This document shows positions 25,001 through 38,644 of a DNA stretch of 64,000 nt, one piece after another. A model generated the notes under the pieces. It was not told the DNA's origin. It worked only from the letters and a program-made list of their open reading frames with translations, and made no database searches. A program made the position numbers and the translations under genes. The stretch is from Acanthochlamys bracteata. Taxonomy: Eukaryota > Streptophyta > Magnoliopsida > Pandanales > Velloziaceae. How positions within the stretch are numbered: the stretch's first letter is position 1; each line of letters opens with the position of its first letter. The DNA lies in NCBI GenBank assembly GCA_019914995.1, contig CM034136.1, positions 5,719,270-5,783,269 of the forward strand. The letters are read 5' to 3'.

Positions 25001-26146
25001 TTTTGGCACTTCTTGTGTTGTTCTTGAATGTAGACGTTGAAGTCACATGATATAGATTAAAATGTAATTTCGAATGTGCATGATATCCTCAACTAAGAAT
25101 GCTGCTAATCATCAATGTGAAGTTGCCCTTGATGTGGGTTGGTATTGGCATGCTCGATTTATCAAAACACTGGAATCATTTTAGCGGTGGTCCGTGTTTA
25201 TCAGCACTATTTGCTCATCATCAGGTCTTTTTCGAAATGTTAAAGGGACTTTAAGGAGTTGCACCTATGCTTGGATTATATGATTGAGGATGGCGCAGCT
25301 TAAAATGTCATTTGCTAATGTAGTCTAGCAGTCAGCTCTACGAAGCTTTAATAAATTTTTCTGGTCCTTACAACTGCCTTCCGTGGCTTGTAATGGAATT
25401 GTCTTCTAGCAGATAATACTGGATGCTGTGGAGGAAGTTGGTGGGATATTTGTCATCACTGCAGACCATGGAAATGCTGAAGACATGGTAAAGAGGGACA
25501 AGAAAGGGAAGCCTCTTCTTGGAAAAGATGGAAAGATTCAAGTGCTCACTTCCCACACTCTCCATCCAGTACGTACTAGAGACTTAATTCTTCTAATCTC
25601 TGTCATTATGAATGGTTGTAGATGTCTGTTGTCCATCTTTATAGTTTGGCCACGACAGCCAGCCATGACTTGCTAGACTTTAGGTTTTGATGTAGTATCA
25701 GGTGGCACTAATTTTTTAAGGCAGAGTATGCTTTTATTTTATTTGTGTTTAGTCTTTTCTTGTAAGTGCTTTATGTTAGGTTTGCACTTTAGAAAATTTA
25801 AACACAAAAGTTTGTTCTTGTTCTGTTTCAAAATCTACTGCTGTTTTTACTGTGGCGAAATAAAACTACCTGAATGGAATCAGCTACTGATAGCTTGTTT
25901 GTAGTATCTGATTTCATTACAATGATCAACTGGTTTCTACTTGGTACCTTGCTAACATGTATCTCTTGGTTATATATCGTCTTGTAGGTTCCAATTGCTA
26001 TTGGAGGTCCTGGTCTTCCTGCTGGTGTTAGATTCAGGAAGGATCTTGGAGAGGCAGGTCTAGCCAACGTTGCTGCTACAGTTATGAATTTACTTGGGTA
26101 TGAAGCACCGAATGACTATGAGCCCACACTCGTTGAAGTAGTCTGA
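22073..26146 (+). CDS. iPGAM: 2,3-bisphosphoglycerate-independent phosphoglycerate mutase
   Basis: Nine exons: 22073-22225, 22966-23093, 23333-23483, 23568-23771, 23858-24282, 24628-24820, 24892-24987, 25413-25568 and 25988-26146. They join in phase to 554 residues, close to the roughly 560 usual in plants. The enzyme interconverts 3- and 2-phosphoglycerate in cytosolic glycolysis through a phosphoserine intermediate and two divalent metals. Visible active-site blocks are VVLDGWGE (Asp25), [17 protein letters not shown] (nucleophile Ser78), [33 protein letters not shown] (residues 281-286), [19 protein letters not shown] (Asp467, His468) and [14 protein letters not shown]. Nothing is missing. 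No transit peptide precedes the domain, which fits a cytosolic protein. The ATG at 22073 is preceded by stop-free leader, but only a GTG lies further upstream in frame. Certainty is very high. Confidence 0.97.
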
Positions 26147-26887
26147 CGGTCCATGACCTCACTTACCAATAGTTTCTCAACCCCTAGGAAATCGAATTAC
26201 AGGAGTTCTTTACCTGAAAAGAGTATATATCTATTTCTTTTTCGTCCCGAGTACTATGGTTGGCATTGTCTGCGATAGCGTAGAGAAAAGTTAAGGATGT
26301 TGAACTAGTGGGTATATTTTACTTGGTGTTATTCGTGTAAATCCCGGTTACTGGAGTTCTGCTACATTAACAGTTCTCTTATAATTATGCTAATACGTAA
26401 GGTGTGTTTTAAATGTTTTAAAATTTTCTGTCAGAGGTAGGAGTTTCAGACTTTCAGTTTATATATTTCAAATATTAATTGAATTAAGAATTAATTTAAA
26501 GTATATTTTAAAAAATGATAATTAAACATTTATTTCTGATTTATTTTAATAAATAATTAATAAAAAATTTTAAACTCTTTTTTTTATTTATATTTTATTT
26601 TTTGTGAAACTTATTTATGTGTATTTGAAACACATTTTAAGTGAAAATGAAGCTTGCAGCAAAACATTTTTAAAAAAATATCTACTTCCTGATACAGAGA
26701 TAACCTTTATGTATAATGTCATTGACATTTCTATGGTTCTGCTACAATTCATCTAAACTGACATTCATATCACACAAATGGCTCAAAAAGAGCGAGGACC
26801 ATAAGTGAGAAAACAGAAACAATGCTCGGGAAACCACGCAACTTCAACAACCTGAGGAAATTGACTGACATCAGCGGGCTGCTCCTG
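26147..26887. other. Convergent intergenic region
   Basis: Lies between the converging 3' ends of the mutase gene and the CIP7-like gene. It contains the mutase 3' untranslated sequence and, at about 26398-26645, an AT-rich block that starts AAGGTGTGTTTTAAATG and ends GAAACACATTTTAAG, resembling the Tourist-like MITEs elsewhere in the window. Confidence 0.5.
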
Positions 26888-29800
26888 TTATCGACGCTTT
26901 GTTTCATTTTTACTGCTTCTAAATGTTGACAGCGAGAAGAATGACCTTGTCCCTGTGAGTAATTAAAAATAAGCTACTGTAAAAACAGAATTAAAGGATC
27001 ATCCAAACTCAATTATATATGTGATAATACCTTTGGCTGAGGTGATTGCATCTGTGGTTTGACCTCTGGACCTTGCATTACCTGAATCAGGACAGCCATT
27101 GGCACTTGAATGAGCTGTAGGCATAAAAACCAAACAGCATCAGTAAACAACAGTATAATCGATTAAAATAACTAACTAATTACTAATGTGCTTCTCAAGA
27201 AAACAGGTTCAAAGAAATGCGTACCCTGTCCTTCAGAAACTATTCCTTATATATTGATGATAACGGTTATATCAGTCCAAAGAAGGAACAGATCCGGGAT
27301 CTAAGGTTTTACATTTTGTATAGATCGCAGCCATCTAACTGTTTTCCTCTACTTGTTGCATTACAAAAATTAGCAAACTACCTAGTGCAAACTAATTGCT
27401 CCGCTTAGAAAAATGTGAAGAAGTACCTGATAAGATATTATACTTTGAGCGTCTGCTGGAATTGCCACCATCAAAGCTTTCAGTGAGTGAGATGTTCTGC
27501 TGACTGTAGCTCTTGCTTTGGATTGCTTTCTTAAGAAAGGTATCTGAAGACCTCTTGCTAGTAGCTTTGGATTCTTCTTGATCATCCTCTCCTTCTGAAA
27601 AGACTGATGGACTCGATATGCCAGTTGCAGCATTCTCATACTTGCTCTTTCTACCAAACTTCAAAAGCCTTTTCAGCCCCTTTGGAGAATCTTTTTGATA
27701 GAAGAAGGCAGGAGGATTCTCAGCATTACCCCACTCAATAATCTCAGGTTCACAAGTGTCAGCTTGAAGCATCTGCGACAATGAATGGCGTATATGAGGA
27801 CTTGATGAGTGAATTGGTGCAGGCCCTGGAGATGCTGCAATTTCGCTTGTGCAATTTTCAGACAAAGCAGGAAATTCCTCCCTTTGTGCTTCCATCCATG
27901 CGTCAGATGTGATATCGAGATTTGCATCTGCTAGAACATCTTGTTGGTGATCGGAGGAGGGGTTTTCAACTGGAAGTTCTGAGGCATCCAAAACCATTAT
28001 GCTTTGATGTGGAGATTCTCGAGATTCTGAGTTCATAAGAGAGATATCATCAACTGGTTGAGATTCTATACTTGCATCAGCTATCTTTGTTGATTGAGCT
28101 AGGTCATCCCCTGCTTTATTGCCAATTGACTCAGCTATCACTTTGGAAGTTTCATTTTTTTCTTGAGTAACATCTTCCCCATTTTTGGGAGTTTCGTCCA
28201 ATTGGTGCACTTTTGGTTTGGCAACCACAGACCCCATACTAGGGCCAGTTCTTGTCCCCTTCTTCAGGAAAGGCTTAGGTTCCAGTGGTACAATGCTGCT
28301 CTTTTTTGTGACCTTGTTATAGAAACTTGGTTTGGCTGATTTTTCAGAGGAACCATCCTGTGAATCTGGAAGGCCCTTGTCCTTGGTATTTTTACTGAGC
28401 CTTTGCAGTTGCTTTGTATCCTGGCTGCCCATAATGGGTTTGGCATCAGCAACAGTCGCCTTTTTCACCTGCGGTTGCTGCAGTGGTTTCTCCGTTCTAG
28501 GGCTAGGCCTGGTTGGAGAAGGGTTAGGTTGAGTCTTTCGTGTAGTGGATGAGCTAAATGAAGCAGCTTTATTTTGCAATGCTGCAGTTGACTTTGTCAG
28601 CGCTCCAGTGGGCAGTGAGCTACGCGTGGTCAGTAAAGTAGAGGACTTTGGTGAAGCTTTCCTTGAACTAATCGACTTTGAAACTTCCTTTTTGGGTAAA
28701 ATGGGAGAAGAAGAATTTCTACGTGACTTTGGAGAACTTAAATCATGCTTCCCTTCACTACCACCTTTCTTCAAAGACACTTCATTTTTGTTCCTTCCAA
28801 ATGTTTTCTGCATTCCTCTAACCTGTGCTACCTTTACAGACTGCTTTCTAGCATTTTCTGGTTGAAGCTTTTCTTCCCTCTTCTCCTTGTACTGACTATT
28901 GAAATCTTCTCTCTGCTCAATGGATACGGCTTCATGTCTGTCACAAACAGCAGCTGCGGCACGAAGCTTCCCATGCTTGCTCTTCATCATCGTCGTGAGA
29001 ATCTCATTGAGCTCAGCTTCCTTCTGTCGAGTCCATTCAGCTGAAACTGCTGCTCGGTCACGTGCTTCCTCAGCATTTGGCACATCTTTATTAGGCAGAT
29101 CATTCACTAACGGTGATATACCGCCTGCCTGTTCCAAGGAAGTACCATCTTGGGTACTTTCAAGTGGCTTTGGAGATTCTCTAAAGTTATCAGACTCATC
29201 ATTTACTTTTGCTAGATCCTCTGGTTTGGGAACTGAACCAGAAGGATTGTCTGATTCAGTAGCAGAGGTACTCTCTTGTGCACTTTGGTTAAATGAATCA
29301 CTCATTCCTGCACTCCATCGTCTTAAGACGGACTTATTGGTTGTACTAGACGTTTCTGCAGCCCTCTGCTTTAGAGTATCTGTATTCTGAGCCTTCTGCT
29401 TGCTTTCAAAGAGGCTGATTGCATCTTGAACGCTCATCCTTCTGACAGTACTTTCAGGTTTCTTAGAAGGCTTATCAGACTCCTCATCCCCGCTGTTATT
29501 TCCATCAGTATCTCTATTTACTATAGTCCTATCTCTGGAGGGAAAGTAATTAAGGCTCTTAATGGACAGAGGAGTTGACCTGCGAGAGCCAGATCGACCA
29601 ATTTGGATCCTTCGCATAGGAGAAGCAGACCTTCTAGGCGAGGCAGATCTCACTAAAGGACGGCTTCTTTCAGCAATTGGTGGATCTTCATCACTTGAAT
29701 CAGATGACTCCCCACTTTCAGTTGTGCTTTGACGCTCAGCATCAGCAAGTTTTACAGGAGAGAGGTTATTACCAGCTGGATTTAGTCCATTAGCTCGAGA

Positions 29801-32580
29801 ACTTACTTTGCTGAAATCTTGTAAGCTATCTTCAGTAATGAGGCTTAAATCATCCGAAGGTCTGGACTGCAGCTGGGTATTATCACTAGTCTGGTCTTTT
29901 GGTAACAATGACAAAACCTTCATACAAAAGTTTCTGGAATAAAACAAATGCACAGACAAATTAAGCTCCCTTTGATTCCAGATGATCCTAGTCGTAATCT
30001 AATCAAGATTAAGGAAGTTAAAAGCCAAATAAGGTGAAACAACTGTACAAAGAAAATTAAAAAAAGAGCCCAATTATGAACTACACTCAATCAATAGAAG
30101 TGGATTAGAATTGTAGAACTTCTGAAATAGCTTAAATTAACAATTAAAATTCCCTTGATAGCAAATTATTTAACATTAGCAACTTTTCCTAAGTGCTCAT
30201 TACGCTGCAATGTTTCATATACGCAGGCGTGGATGGCCATAAGCTATACGAAGAAGTTGCTGAATCATGAAAATATTGATGCGTGCTCAAGAAATAGACT
30301 TTAGAGTTACATCTCAACATGCAAAGCCAATTTGCTTTTCCATAATGCCATAAGCAATATGCTATTAGCTGAATAAAGGTAGTGCTTGCCTCAAAATCCA
30401 GTACCTTCCATTTTCTAGACATAAATAAGAATCCTTGTTAAAATTAACATCTATTAGACTATAGGTGAGTCTCACCTTAAGTTTGTCGCCCCAAAATGCT
30501 GGCAAAATGCAGCAAGATCAGAGATCTCTTTGGTGGAGCATGTTGAACCCACAGCTTGATTGAAGGTTGTGACTAAATCTTCATTCAAAACAGATAGTCT
30601 TAGATCCATTGCACGCAACAACTCATTCCTGTAAGTATCCATCAATATTGTTTATATCTGATGCAAAAACAACTTAGATGAAGCAATAAGATTGAGTTCC
30701 TACTTTGTAGCATCAGATGACGGTGTACCTTCGCCTCCGAAATGTTGTGTGTCTGCTATAAGGAGATTAGTTAAATTTGTAATCTTTAAGGAGTATGTAG
30801 ATAACACTAAACAGAAGTAAAATAGAAGTACCAAGCATAGATGTAAGGATTTCAAGCTCAGGGATATTGAGCATGTTCTATTCATGGCATGCTTGTTATG
30901 CAAAAATAGTAAAACAAAGTTGAAATGAAGAAAGATGCTCCATATACTGCAGTCTAAGTCATGCAGGTTCTAGGAAGGACCAAGTTCAGAATTAGTTTTA
31001 CAGCTAATTCTTATAATCATGCAACCAAAAGTTACCAAACAACAGAACTGCAGTTTCAGATCCCAAGAATCATCTTTTACAGATTTGGTTATGGTTCTCT
31101 TTTGGCATCTGAATGTGTGCACATTTAAGTGTCATTAGCAAAATAAAATTTGAAGAAACTGATTATATCTGTCAGGATAAGTATGTTCCAACATCAATTT
31201 AAATGAAGAACAAGAGAAGGTTGGACTAATAAAAAATATTCCAATCATAACAGATTAAGCCCACAACGTCGCTAAGATAAAGAAAAAGACTAGTTCTTAC
31301 AGAACTTCGAGACCAGTATCCTACAGAACTAGCTCAATATGATTGTATAAACATCTTCCCTTCTAGATGAAATATATGCATTCTCCTCATTTAATGTAGT
31401 CACAAACACATCCCTCTGAAATGAACTGGAAAAGACGAGCAAAAACAGGAAGAGAGCGAAAAGAAAAGCAGGTTCCGATAAAAAGGCAAACATCAATTAT
31501 GACATGGACATTTGAAGTATTGATCAATGGATATAAATAGTCAAAGTCATGGGTTGCTAAACCACCAAAGATTCTGCAACATATTAATTATTTTTCTCAG
31601 ATGCTCCTCTTTGATAGAAGAGTAAGAAGTATTTTCTTATATAAGAAACTAAAATTATCATAAATGGTGACAAAGTCTTGAGTAATTCATGCAAGGTACC
31701 TGTTTCACTTCCAAAATGACCTCCTCCCTCCTAATAAAAGAAAGAAAGAAACCACTGCATAAACAAAGGCAAGTGATGCCTCATTCATTAAAAGAACCAA
31801 AATGGGAAAAGCATACCATAGCATACAATTTGAGTTGAAATCTTTTGGTCTCCTCCAGCTGAGAGATTTCATTTTCAATTGCATTGACACCTTTTAACAC
31901 ATCAAGAGCATTTACAATGTGCAAGAACCTGAAACTATGAATCGTCAAACTTGCTAAATGTGTGGAAAGCTCGTAAAACTTATAGAAATATATAACTGCA
32001 CCTCGATAGGGTAGATTTTGTAAACCATGATATGCTCTGAAGGCTGCCATCTAATGCAAGTTGGAAGCAACCACTTGGTTTTTTGGGAAGAAACCTTTGT
32101 GCTTCAGGTAAATGAATGGCAAGCTGGTCTAGGGGTCCAGAAGCCAATTTCTGGAACTTGCCATGGCTGCATGCAAGGGCCTCATATCTGACAGTATATT
32201 TTAAATCCATAAGCTCATGAAATAACACTTGCTATGTGGCTTATCATTCAAACTAGAGCAATCGGAGCCAGTGCTCAATGATATGTCTTGTCTTTATTTT
32301 TTATTTGGCATCTCCTCTGCAAACATCTAGTGCTAACACTTTGATAAGTTCGTACAAGTATTTATGATAGTTAACCACTAAATCAAGAAAGTTTCATATT
32401 AATAATCTGCAAGCATGTTTTACTTTTATTAATTGTTTGTAATAGAGGAAGAAGCATATGAGGATAAGCTTTGGATTTAAGCAAATCTATAAGAATAAGA
32501 ACTGACCTGTTTTTGGATGGCGTTACTTCAAAAAGAGCATGATCAAGCACAGCATTTGCAGGTACTCCAATTTCCATCAT
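26888..32580 (-). CDS. COP1-interacting protein 7-like protein
   Basis: Nine coding exons: 32507-32580, 32002-32187, 31817-31928, 31700-31730, 30704-30755, 30476-30628, 27427-29933, 27031-27114 and 26888-26952, giving 1087 residues; about 77% comes from the 2.5-kb exon. The N terminus has AVLDHALFEVTPSKNRYEAL, KLASGPLDQLAIHLPEAQ, SISWFTKSTLSRFLHIVNA and a helix ending LEETKRFQLKLYAM, the conserved head of the plant CIP7/COP1-interacting-protein-related family. The middle is disordered, rich in Ser, Lys and Arg (SPRRSASPMRR, RRMSVQDAISLFESKQK). The C-terminal parts LKRLLKFGRKSK, DTFLKKAIQSKSY and GTRSFFSLSTFRSS are typical of the family. CIP7 itself is a nuclear protein that binds COP1 in light signalling; whether this relative binds COP1 is unknown. 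The ATG at 32580 opens the family's usual first exon; leader exons lie upstream to about 33640, so there is at least one 5'-UTR intron. Confidence 0.88.
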
Positions 32581-33017
32581 CCCTTTCGGTTGAAAAATCT
32601 TAGAACATGCTGAGCAATACCAATCTGCTGGGAAGTTCTTGCCTCAAAAATTGGATTTCCAACAAGAACCCGCTTCCCAGAATTCACTGACACCAATGAC
32701 GCAAGCACTGCAAAGATCATAATCCTCAAAGATACAGGCAAGTACTACTTAAAAACTTTAAAACTCATGCATGCTTACAAACAGAGACACCTGCAATCAG
32801 AATTTTGAAATCCTATAAACTACTCAAACCATCATACCTATAGCTTACATTTCAAGCTCCGATTGACAAGCCAAATCTCATTCATAACAACACAGTTAAT
32901 AAATAAGAACTACTTTAAGCATAAAACAGTCACTATTTACTGGAAAGGATATGATACAAGCTTAATCCTGAACCAAAAACTTATACGATTCATCATATCC
33001 CAATGGCTGATTGAAAA

Positions 33018-33100
33018 GTTACTCAGACTCCATCCAAATCAAGCTAGCTCATATTCAGAACAGTTACTCAGATTCCATCCAAATCAAGCTAGCTCAAAGC
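33018..33100. repeat. Tandem duplication in CIP7-like leader region
   Basis: Two near-identical units of about 38 bases start GTTACTCAGA at 33018 and at 33063 (period 45) and end CAAGCTAGCTCA; they differ by one base in the shared part. They lie upstream of the start codon in the likely 5'-UTR intron. No role is evident. Confidence 0.8.
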
Positions 33101-33644
33101 ACAGATCAACTAAACTCAAGCTCAAATGCAGCAAAACAGATCCAAATCTTAACTAACAAACAACTACTACCTTCCAAGATAAAAACAAAAGCCATGACCA
33201 TCATACGCAACTGATCCAACTACAGACCGCCACCAGCGACAACGATTGCAAGCTATAACGAAGATAATGAACTCTATAACCTCTATAAACTACAGAAAAT
33301 CGCGAGATCTAAACCACATTGCCGAACTACTTCTGAAACACCATAAAACCATCTTGCTTCAAATTCAAATCCAAGGAACCAAAAGAATCGAAACTGATCA
33401 ACTGAAAAAAAAAACAAAATATACTACTATGTCGACGGAAATTACCAGATCGAGTATAAGGAAATCTAACAGAAAATGGAAATCGATCGGTTTCTTCTCT
33501 CGCATTTCTCGAAGCGACAATTTTGAAGAGAAGAAAATAAAGAAAGGGAAGCGAAACACAAAAAAGGGAGAGAGAAAAGAAGAGTGAGAAAAAAGAAACA
33601 CGCTCTAACTGCTGAACGAGTAGTGCAAGCGGCTTTTGCAATTG

Positions 33645-36600
33645 CGACTATCCTGCGATACTATTTACGTAAATGCAACTGGAAAGTGTCGGGGCTTGTA
33701 GTCAAGTGAATGCTTAGTAATTGGTTTAATTTAAAATGTATTTCAAATGTCTGAAATATTATTTTCTCCTTAAAAATATAATTTTTAATATTTAAATATA
33801 AATTAAATATATTTTTAAAATTTTATTTTTTATTAAATTCACTTATATATATTTAAAATATGCTTTTATTTAGACTGAAATGCCTCCGAACAAGTTTGAG
33901 TATTTTAGGAGCGGGTATCGCCGTTGCTTGAAACCTACGTGAGAGAATGGTAGTGGTGGTGGTCGTTCTAGCGGGCAGTTTTGTGGGGACCACCGTCGCC
34001 TTCAAGTTTTTTATTTGATGATTAGCGATGGTGATTAGTTTTTAAATATAATAATTGAATAAAAAAATAGAATGAAAAAAAATTGAATATTAGAGTTAGA
34101 TTTATTTGCGGACGTATATTAAACATATTAGAATTTATAATATATGAAGTGTGGGGCTACTACTGTGTATAAAGCACCTATTCAATAATAGAAACTTTAT
34201 ATGACAAAAATTTTATTTTGAATGTACCATTGAGGAAACTATGGATCATGTATGTGCATAGATTACAATCTATTATAAAATTTTATAATATATAATTTTA
34301 TTTTTAAAATTTTTAATATATAAAATATTATAAATAATTTATAAAAATATAAAATTAAATAAAATATTTTTAAAATGTAACGTAAAATAGTGTTACATAA
34401 TTTTCGAAATATTTGACTATGCTATGAGCATGTTTTCCTTCTAACTTAATTTTTTGTAAAAATAATTTTTATTAATTTTATGAGTTTATCTAAAAAATAT
34501 TTTTATAAACTTACTTATTAATAATTTATTTATCAAAAAATATATTTTTATAAGCTCATTTCATATATTTTTCTAACAAGTAAGTCCTTGCCGTAAAAAT
34601 ACAATATATAACGCTTCTTAATGTGCCTTTCTTTCTCTAGCATACGCAAATTGGCAGACCAAATAAAGGTACGTTTAAAAGTATTTATAAAATACAATTT
34701 TTTCAAAATATAATATTTTTTTATTTTTTAAAAAATAAGTTTTATTTTTTTATTTCTAAAAATAGTAATAATATATAATAAAAAATTTTACTATATAAAA
34801 ATTTTTATATATTTTAAATTTTTAAATAAATTTCCTATATATTTATAAAATATATATTAAAAAATTAAAAAGCTATTTTTTACAAACGTAATGCCAAAAC
34901 GGATTATAAGAGTGCAAACTATCATGTAAAAATGGAAAAAAAAAAACAAAATTATCATGTGTGCTTGGTTATGCACAGGACATTGCCTGTTAACAATACA
35001 TTTATTGAAAATCATGCCATCGTGCGGAAAGAGAGATTACACATGCATAGAGGACCTAACCACAAAGGCTCCATAATGTTTGGACTCTCACTGATATAAA
35101 TATTTATAAGTATTTATAAAATAGAATTTTTTTAAAATAAAAAAAATTTAATTTTTTATTAAATAAATTTTATTTTTATCTAAAAATAATAATAATAAAT
35201 TTTTACAATATAATTTTTTTATATATATTTAAAATATTAATATATTATAAAAAAATTATTTAAAAATATATAATAAAAAATTGTTATAAAAAGAGTTAAA
35301 AATCACTACCACACATCACCCATTTCTCGAGCAAAAAGGCATAAGAAAGGACCACTAGAGTGATAATCCAAGGACAATTAAGACAATGAGAGTCATCATC
35401 CCAGGACAATTATATTAAATTATCATTGAAAAAGGACTTCTTGTTCAGGCAAAATCCATGTGCACAAATCACCGGCAATCTTTTAACAAATCTGTTCATT
35501 AGCCAATAATGCCTTTGCCTCATTGCCTATAATACTTATAACACTTAACAAGTAGCTGCTTTTATAAACTAATCCATAGCACAAGTCTAAAGGCTTAGGG
35601 CGTGTTTTCGTTTCGTAGAATGGCTAAAAATTTAAAATCTAACGAAAAGAAGTTGAGTTGGGTGAAACTAAAACAATCTCTTAGCAAAATTGCAAGGAAA
35701 GTTAAAAAATTGGTTTGCCAGCCGAACTTTGCATTGTGATCTGATCCAGAGAACAACTGCAAAGTAATGTAAATTCCAACCTCTAGAAGAAAAAAAAAGA
35801 TTGGAATGCATCTAGGGAATGAAATCCAGTATCCTATTCTACAGTGTGAGATAAAAGGAGTTAAAGTAGTAGTAATTGTTGGACAGCAAATCTTGTCAGG
35901 GGAATCACCAAGATGTGTTACCTTTTGCTCGTGCAAAAAGGCGCTTTTGAGATTATTTATAAAATAATTTTTTTAAAAAAAATTATAATAATATTTTATT
36001 ATATAAAATTTTTTACATTTTTAAATTTTTAAATATTTAAAAAATATATATTAAAAAATGTAAAATAAAAAATTTAAAAATTTTGTCCGAAAAAAATAAA
36101 AATAAACGCACCCAAAAAACACTGGTAAACCATGTGCCATGCCCTGTGCTTTCGGTTGGATACCATCAATCAAAAGCAAAATAATGCCCTACAGTGTTTA
36201 TTGGATTTGCCAAATTGCCCTCGCAGCATCAACGATTCAACACGTTAGACTCCTAAGGGCATATGTGCAGGTCTTCCACTGGGCTGGGCCAGTACCAAGC
36301 CGAACGTGTACCAACCCAACCCAAACTTAGAGCGTGTTTAAACATACTCACTTTTTCATTCAAAAAACTTTATTTTGAATTCACTTAAAAAACAAAATAT
36401 AAAAATTAAAATCAATTTTTTACAAAAAAATTTTGGTTTCAAATTTCAAACTTACTTTCAAATTTAGTACAAACAAAAGTTTAGATACAAAAAGATTTTG
36501 ACTATTTAGACTATATCGGGTCAAATTTAAATTGACCACTATTGATAGGCAAAACAATATTTTGAATCTTGCAAAGCTGGGAAATAAGGATAGTATCTAT

Positions 36601-36717
36601 TGCAAATATGGTAAGTAGGATTCACTATACTTGCATCATGATAATGTGTATACAATGCATGGAAAGTAGTTTTTTTTTTGGAGAATTGAGACATGGCAAG
36701 TGTTGATATTGATACTA
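33645..36717. other. AT-rich intergenic region with MITE-like blocks
   Basis: No gene is supported. AT-rich blocks with GTGCGTTT-like ends occur at about 34667-34905 and 35942-36113 (the second ends AAACGCACCC). A 113-codon minus frame at 35595-35936 has no known motif and lies next to one such block. The near side of the CIP7-like gene (33645-33720) probably contains its promoter. Confidence 0.5.
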
Positions 36718-36728
36718 CTATATATAGG
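36716..36728 (+). promoter_or_regulatory. Probable TATA box of the F-box gene
   Basis: CTATATATAGG lies about 60-70 bases before the ATG at 36789, within short AT-rich sequence. A start of transcription about 30 bases later would leave a short leader, which suits an intronless gene. Confidence 0.5.
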
Positions 36729-36788
36729 AGCTCAAGAAAAATTAAACACCCAAGGAGTTAGTTCTAAGCATATACGATTCTTAGCGCA

Positions 36789-37865
36789 ATGCCAATGTTG
36801 CGGCAGCGTTCAGAACTCAACGAGGTAGGACTTGTGATCGACATCCTACTCCGCTTGCCGGCGAGAACAGTCATTCGATTCCGATGCGTGTGCAAAGCGT
36901 GGTTTTCTTTGACGACCGAACCACAGTTCGCGCGGGCCCACACATCTCGTTCTCAGGACCCACCGGCGATTACTGCCGTGCTCTTCATGCCAACACCTCA
37001 ACGGTACTGCTATTCTCTTCTCGGACACCGACGTGCTTTACCTAACAAACCTTTTCCGTTCCTCTCGACATGCCATCGCTGCATGATCGAGAGCTCATGC
37101 AATGGCTTGGCAATCTACCACGACAGGAGCTCGTTCAAGCGCTACATCTGCAACCCTACAACTGGTGAATATAGAGAGCTGCCGACGCCTATAAATGCGT
37201 GCGGGCTTTGCACATACCACCTTGCCTACGATCCGTCCGTGAGGTTTTCCTACAAAGTGATCGCAGTTGAGGTCGTCGGAACACTGACAAATTTTAATAT
37301 ATATTCCTCTGAAACAAGAACATGGAGTCGCTCTAGCCTAGGCTCACTTCGGTTCTCCGGCAAGATTAATTTTCAAAAGGGTGCCTTTCGCCATGGCACC
37401 GTGTACTGGATGTCGGAAACCAATTTATTTCTCCTAGGCTTTGATGTTGACAGGGAGAAGATAACTAGCGTGCCATTACCAAAGGGGATCGATGGCTCCG
37501 CCGCACATGTGCATTACTTCGGGGCGACAAGAGGACGCCTGCAGCTGATTGTCTCAGATAGTGCTGTTGAAGCGTGGGCACCGTTCGACGCGTGGGAGAT
37601 GAAGCCCGACGGATCCGGCTGGAAGTCACTGTACTTGGGGATAAACCTCCAATCTATACTGAGAAACTCCGCCTGGGAGTTCAGACCGATTGCTATCTAT
37701 TGCAGCGTCGGTGAAGGTTCCGTAACAGAGGATGCGATCCTTGTGGCTTGCAAGGGAAAGACATTGTCATATTTGCCTAGGAAATGTTCTCTTGAGTTGA
37801 TCTGCGATGACCTACCTTACAGAGGAGAGTTCTTTCCTTACTCGCCTTCTCTCTCCCCTCTTTGA
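36789..37865 (+). CDS. F-box protein with F-box-associated domain
   Basis: A single open frame of 358 residues without introns. The F-box lies near residues 10-50: LVIDILLRLPARTVIRFRCV followed by CKAWFSLTTEPQFARAH, matching the L-P...R..C..W pattern that binds SKP1 in SCF ubiquitin ligases. The rest has F-box-associated signatures: ESCNGLAIY-like SSCNGLAIYHD, CNPTTGEYRELPTP, LAYDPSVRFSYKVIAV, IYSSETRTWSR, FRHGTVYWM and LLGFDVDREKITSVPLP. This is the large plant CPR1-like class whose C-terminal domain picks the substrate; the target here is unknown. GC content is clearly above the flanking DNA. Family members turn over fast and many are pseudogenes, but this frame is intact. The start has another Met two codons downstream. 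Confidence 0.92.
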   Translation: MPMLRQRSELNEVGLVIDILLRLPARTVIRFRCVCKAWFSLTTEPQFARAHTSRSQDPPAITAVLFMPTPQRYCYSLLGHRRALPNKPFPFLSTCHRCMIESSCNGLAIYHDRSSFKRYICNPTTGEYRELPTPINACGLCTYHLAYDPSVRFSYKVIAVEVVGTLTNFNIYSSETRTWSRSSLGSLRFSGKINFQKGAFRHGTVYWMSETNLFLLGFDVDREKITSVPLPKGIDGSAAHVHYFGATRGRLQLIVSDSAVEAWAPFDAWEMKPDGSGWKSLYLGINLQSILRNSAWEFRPIAIYCSVGEGSVTEDAILVACKGKTLSYLPRKCSLELICDDLPYRGEFFPYSPSLSPL

Positions 37866-38644
37866 TTTTCATATAATAAATTTAGGTACTTGTCCTTATT
37901 ACATGTTTGGCAATTTCTTATTAATGAGACCTGTCTTTGTTTATATGCTTAAGATTTTATTAATAATGCTTTGTCCTATAGAAAACAGGGATAAAAAAGC
38001 TAGCAAGTTCTATGTGTTAGAAACGAGTGTGTCAGTAATTGACAGTACTTGCAAATGCTTCTTAAGAAAATTTCTGCCATTGTGCCATCCCAAATACACC
38101 AGACTGCAGAAAAGACTGAAACTTTTTTTTAGTACAGATATGTTTCTTAAATTTTGTTGTTAGTATATGCAACAGATATCTAGTAAGAGTGATGAGTTAT
38201 AACTAGATAAAGTTGAGTTCCGCAAAAATGAGTTTTGTTTGAGTAAAGTTGACACAAATAGAATTTAGAATAATAATTGAAATACATGAATTGAAATTTG
38301 AAATTAAAATTTAATAAAATTAGATTTTAGTAAAAATAAAAATAGAATTCAAGACAATAATTAAAATATATAAAATAAGGAAACTCAAAATGTAGAGGGA
38401 GGAGTGGAGTCACTTCAATTAAAAAGAGAGTGTTTTTCTATACCGCAAATTTTATTTTTTTCAAACTTATTTTTAATATAAAATAAATAATAAATTTAAA
38501 ATAATTTTTCTATTAAAAAATTAATTTAATTTTAAAACTTAATATTATATAAAATTTTATTTTTTCTTAAATATATATATTTTTAATTTTTTTAATTTGC
38601 TTTCTAAAACTTAAATTTATTTCAAGATGAATATACCCAAAATG

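Noticed and set aside
28332..29390. Several plus-strand frames of 66-163 codons
   Set aside because: All are antisense shadows of the 2.5-kb exon of the CIP7-like gene.
35595..35936. 113-codon minus frame
   Set aside because: Hydrophobic but without family motif, splice partners or codon signal, and it lies among AT-rich repeat blocks.
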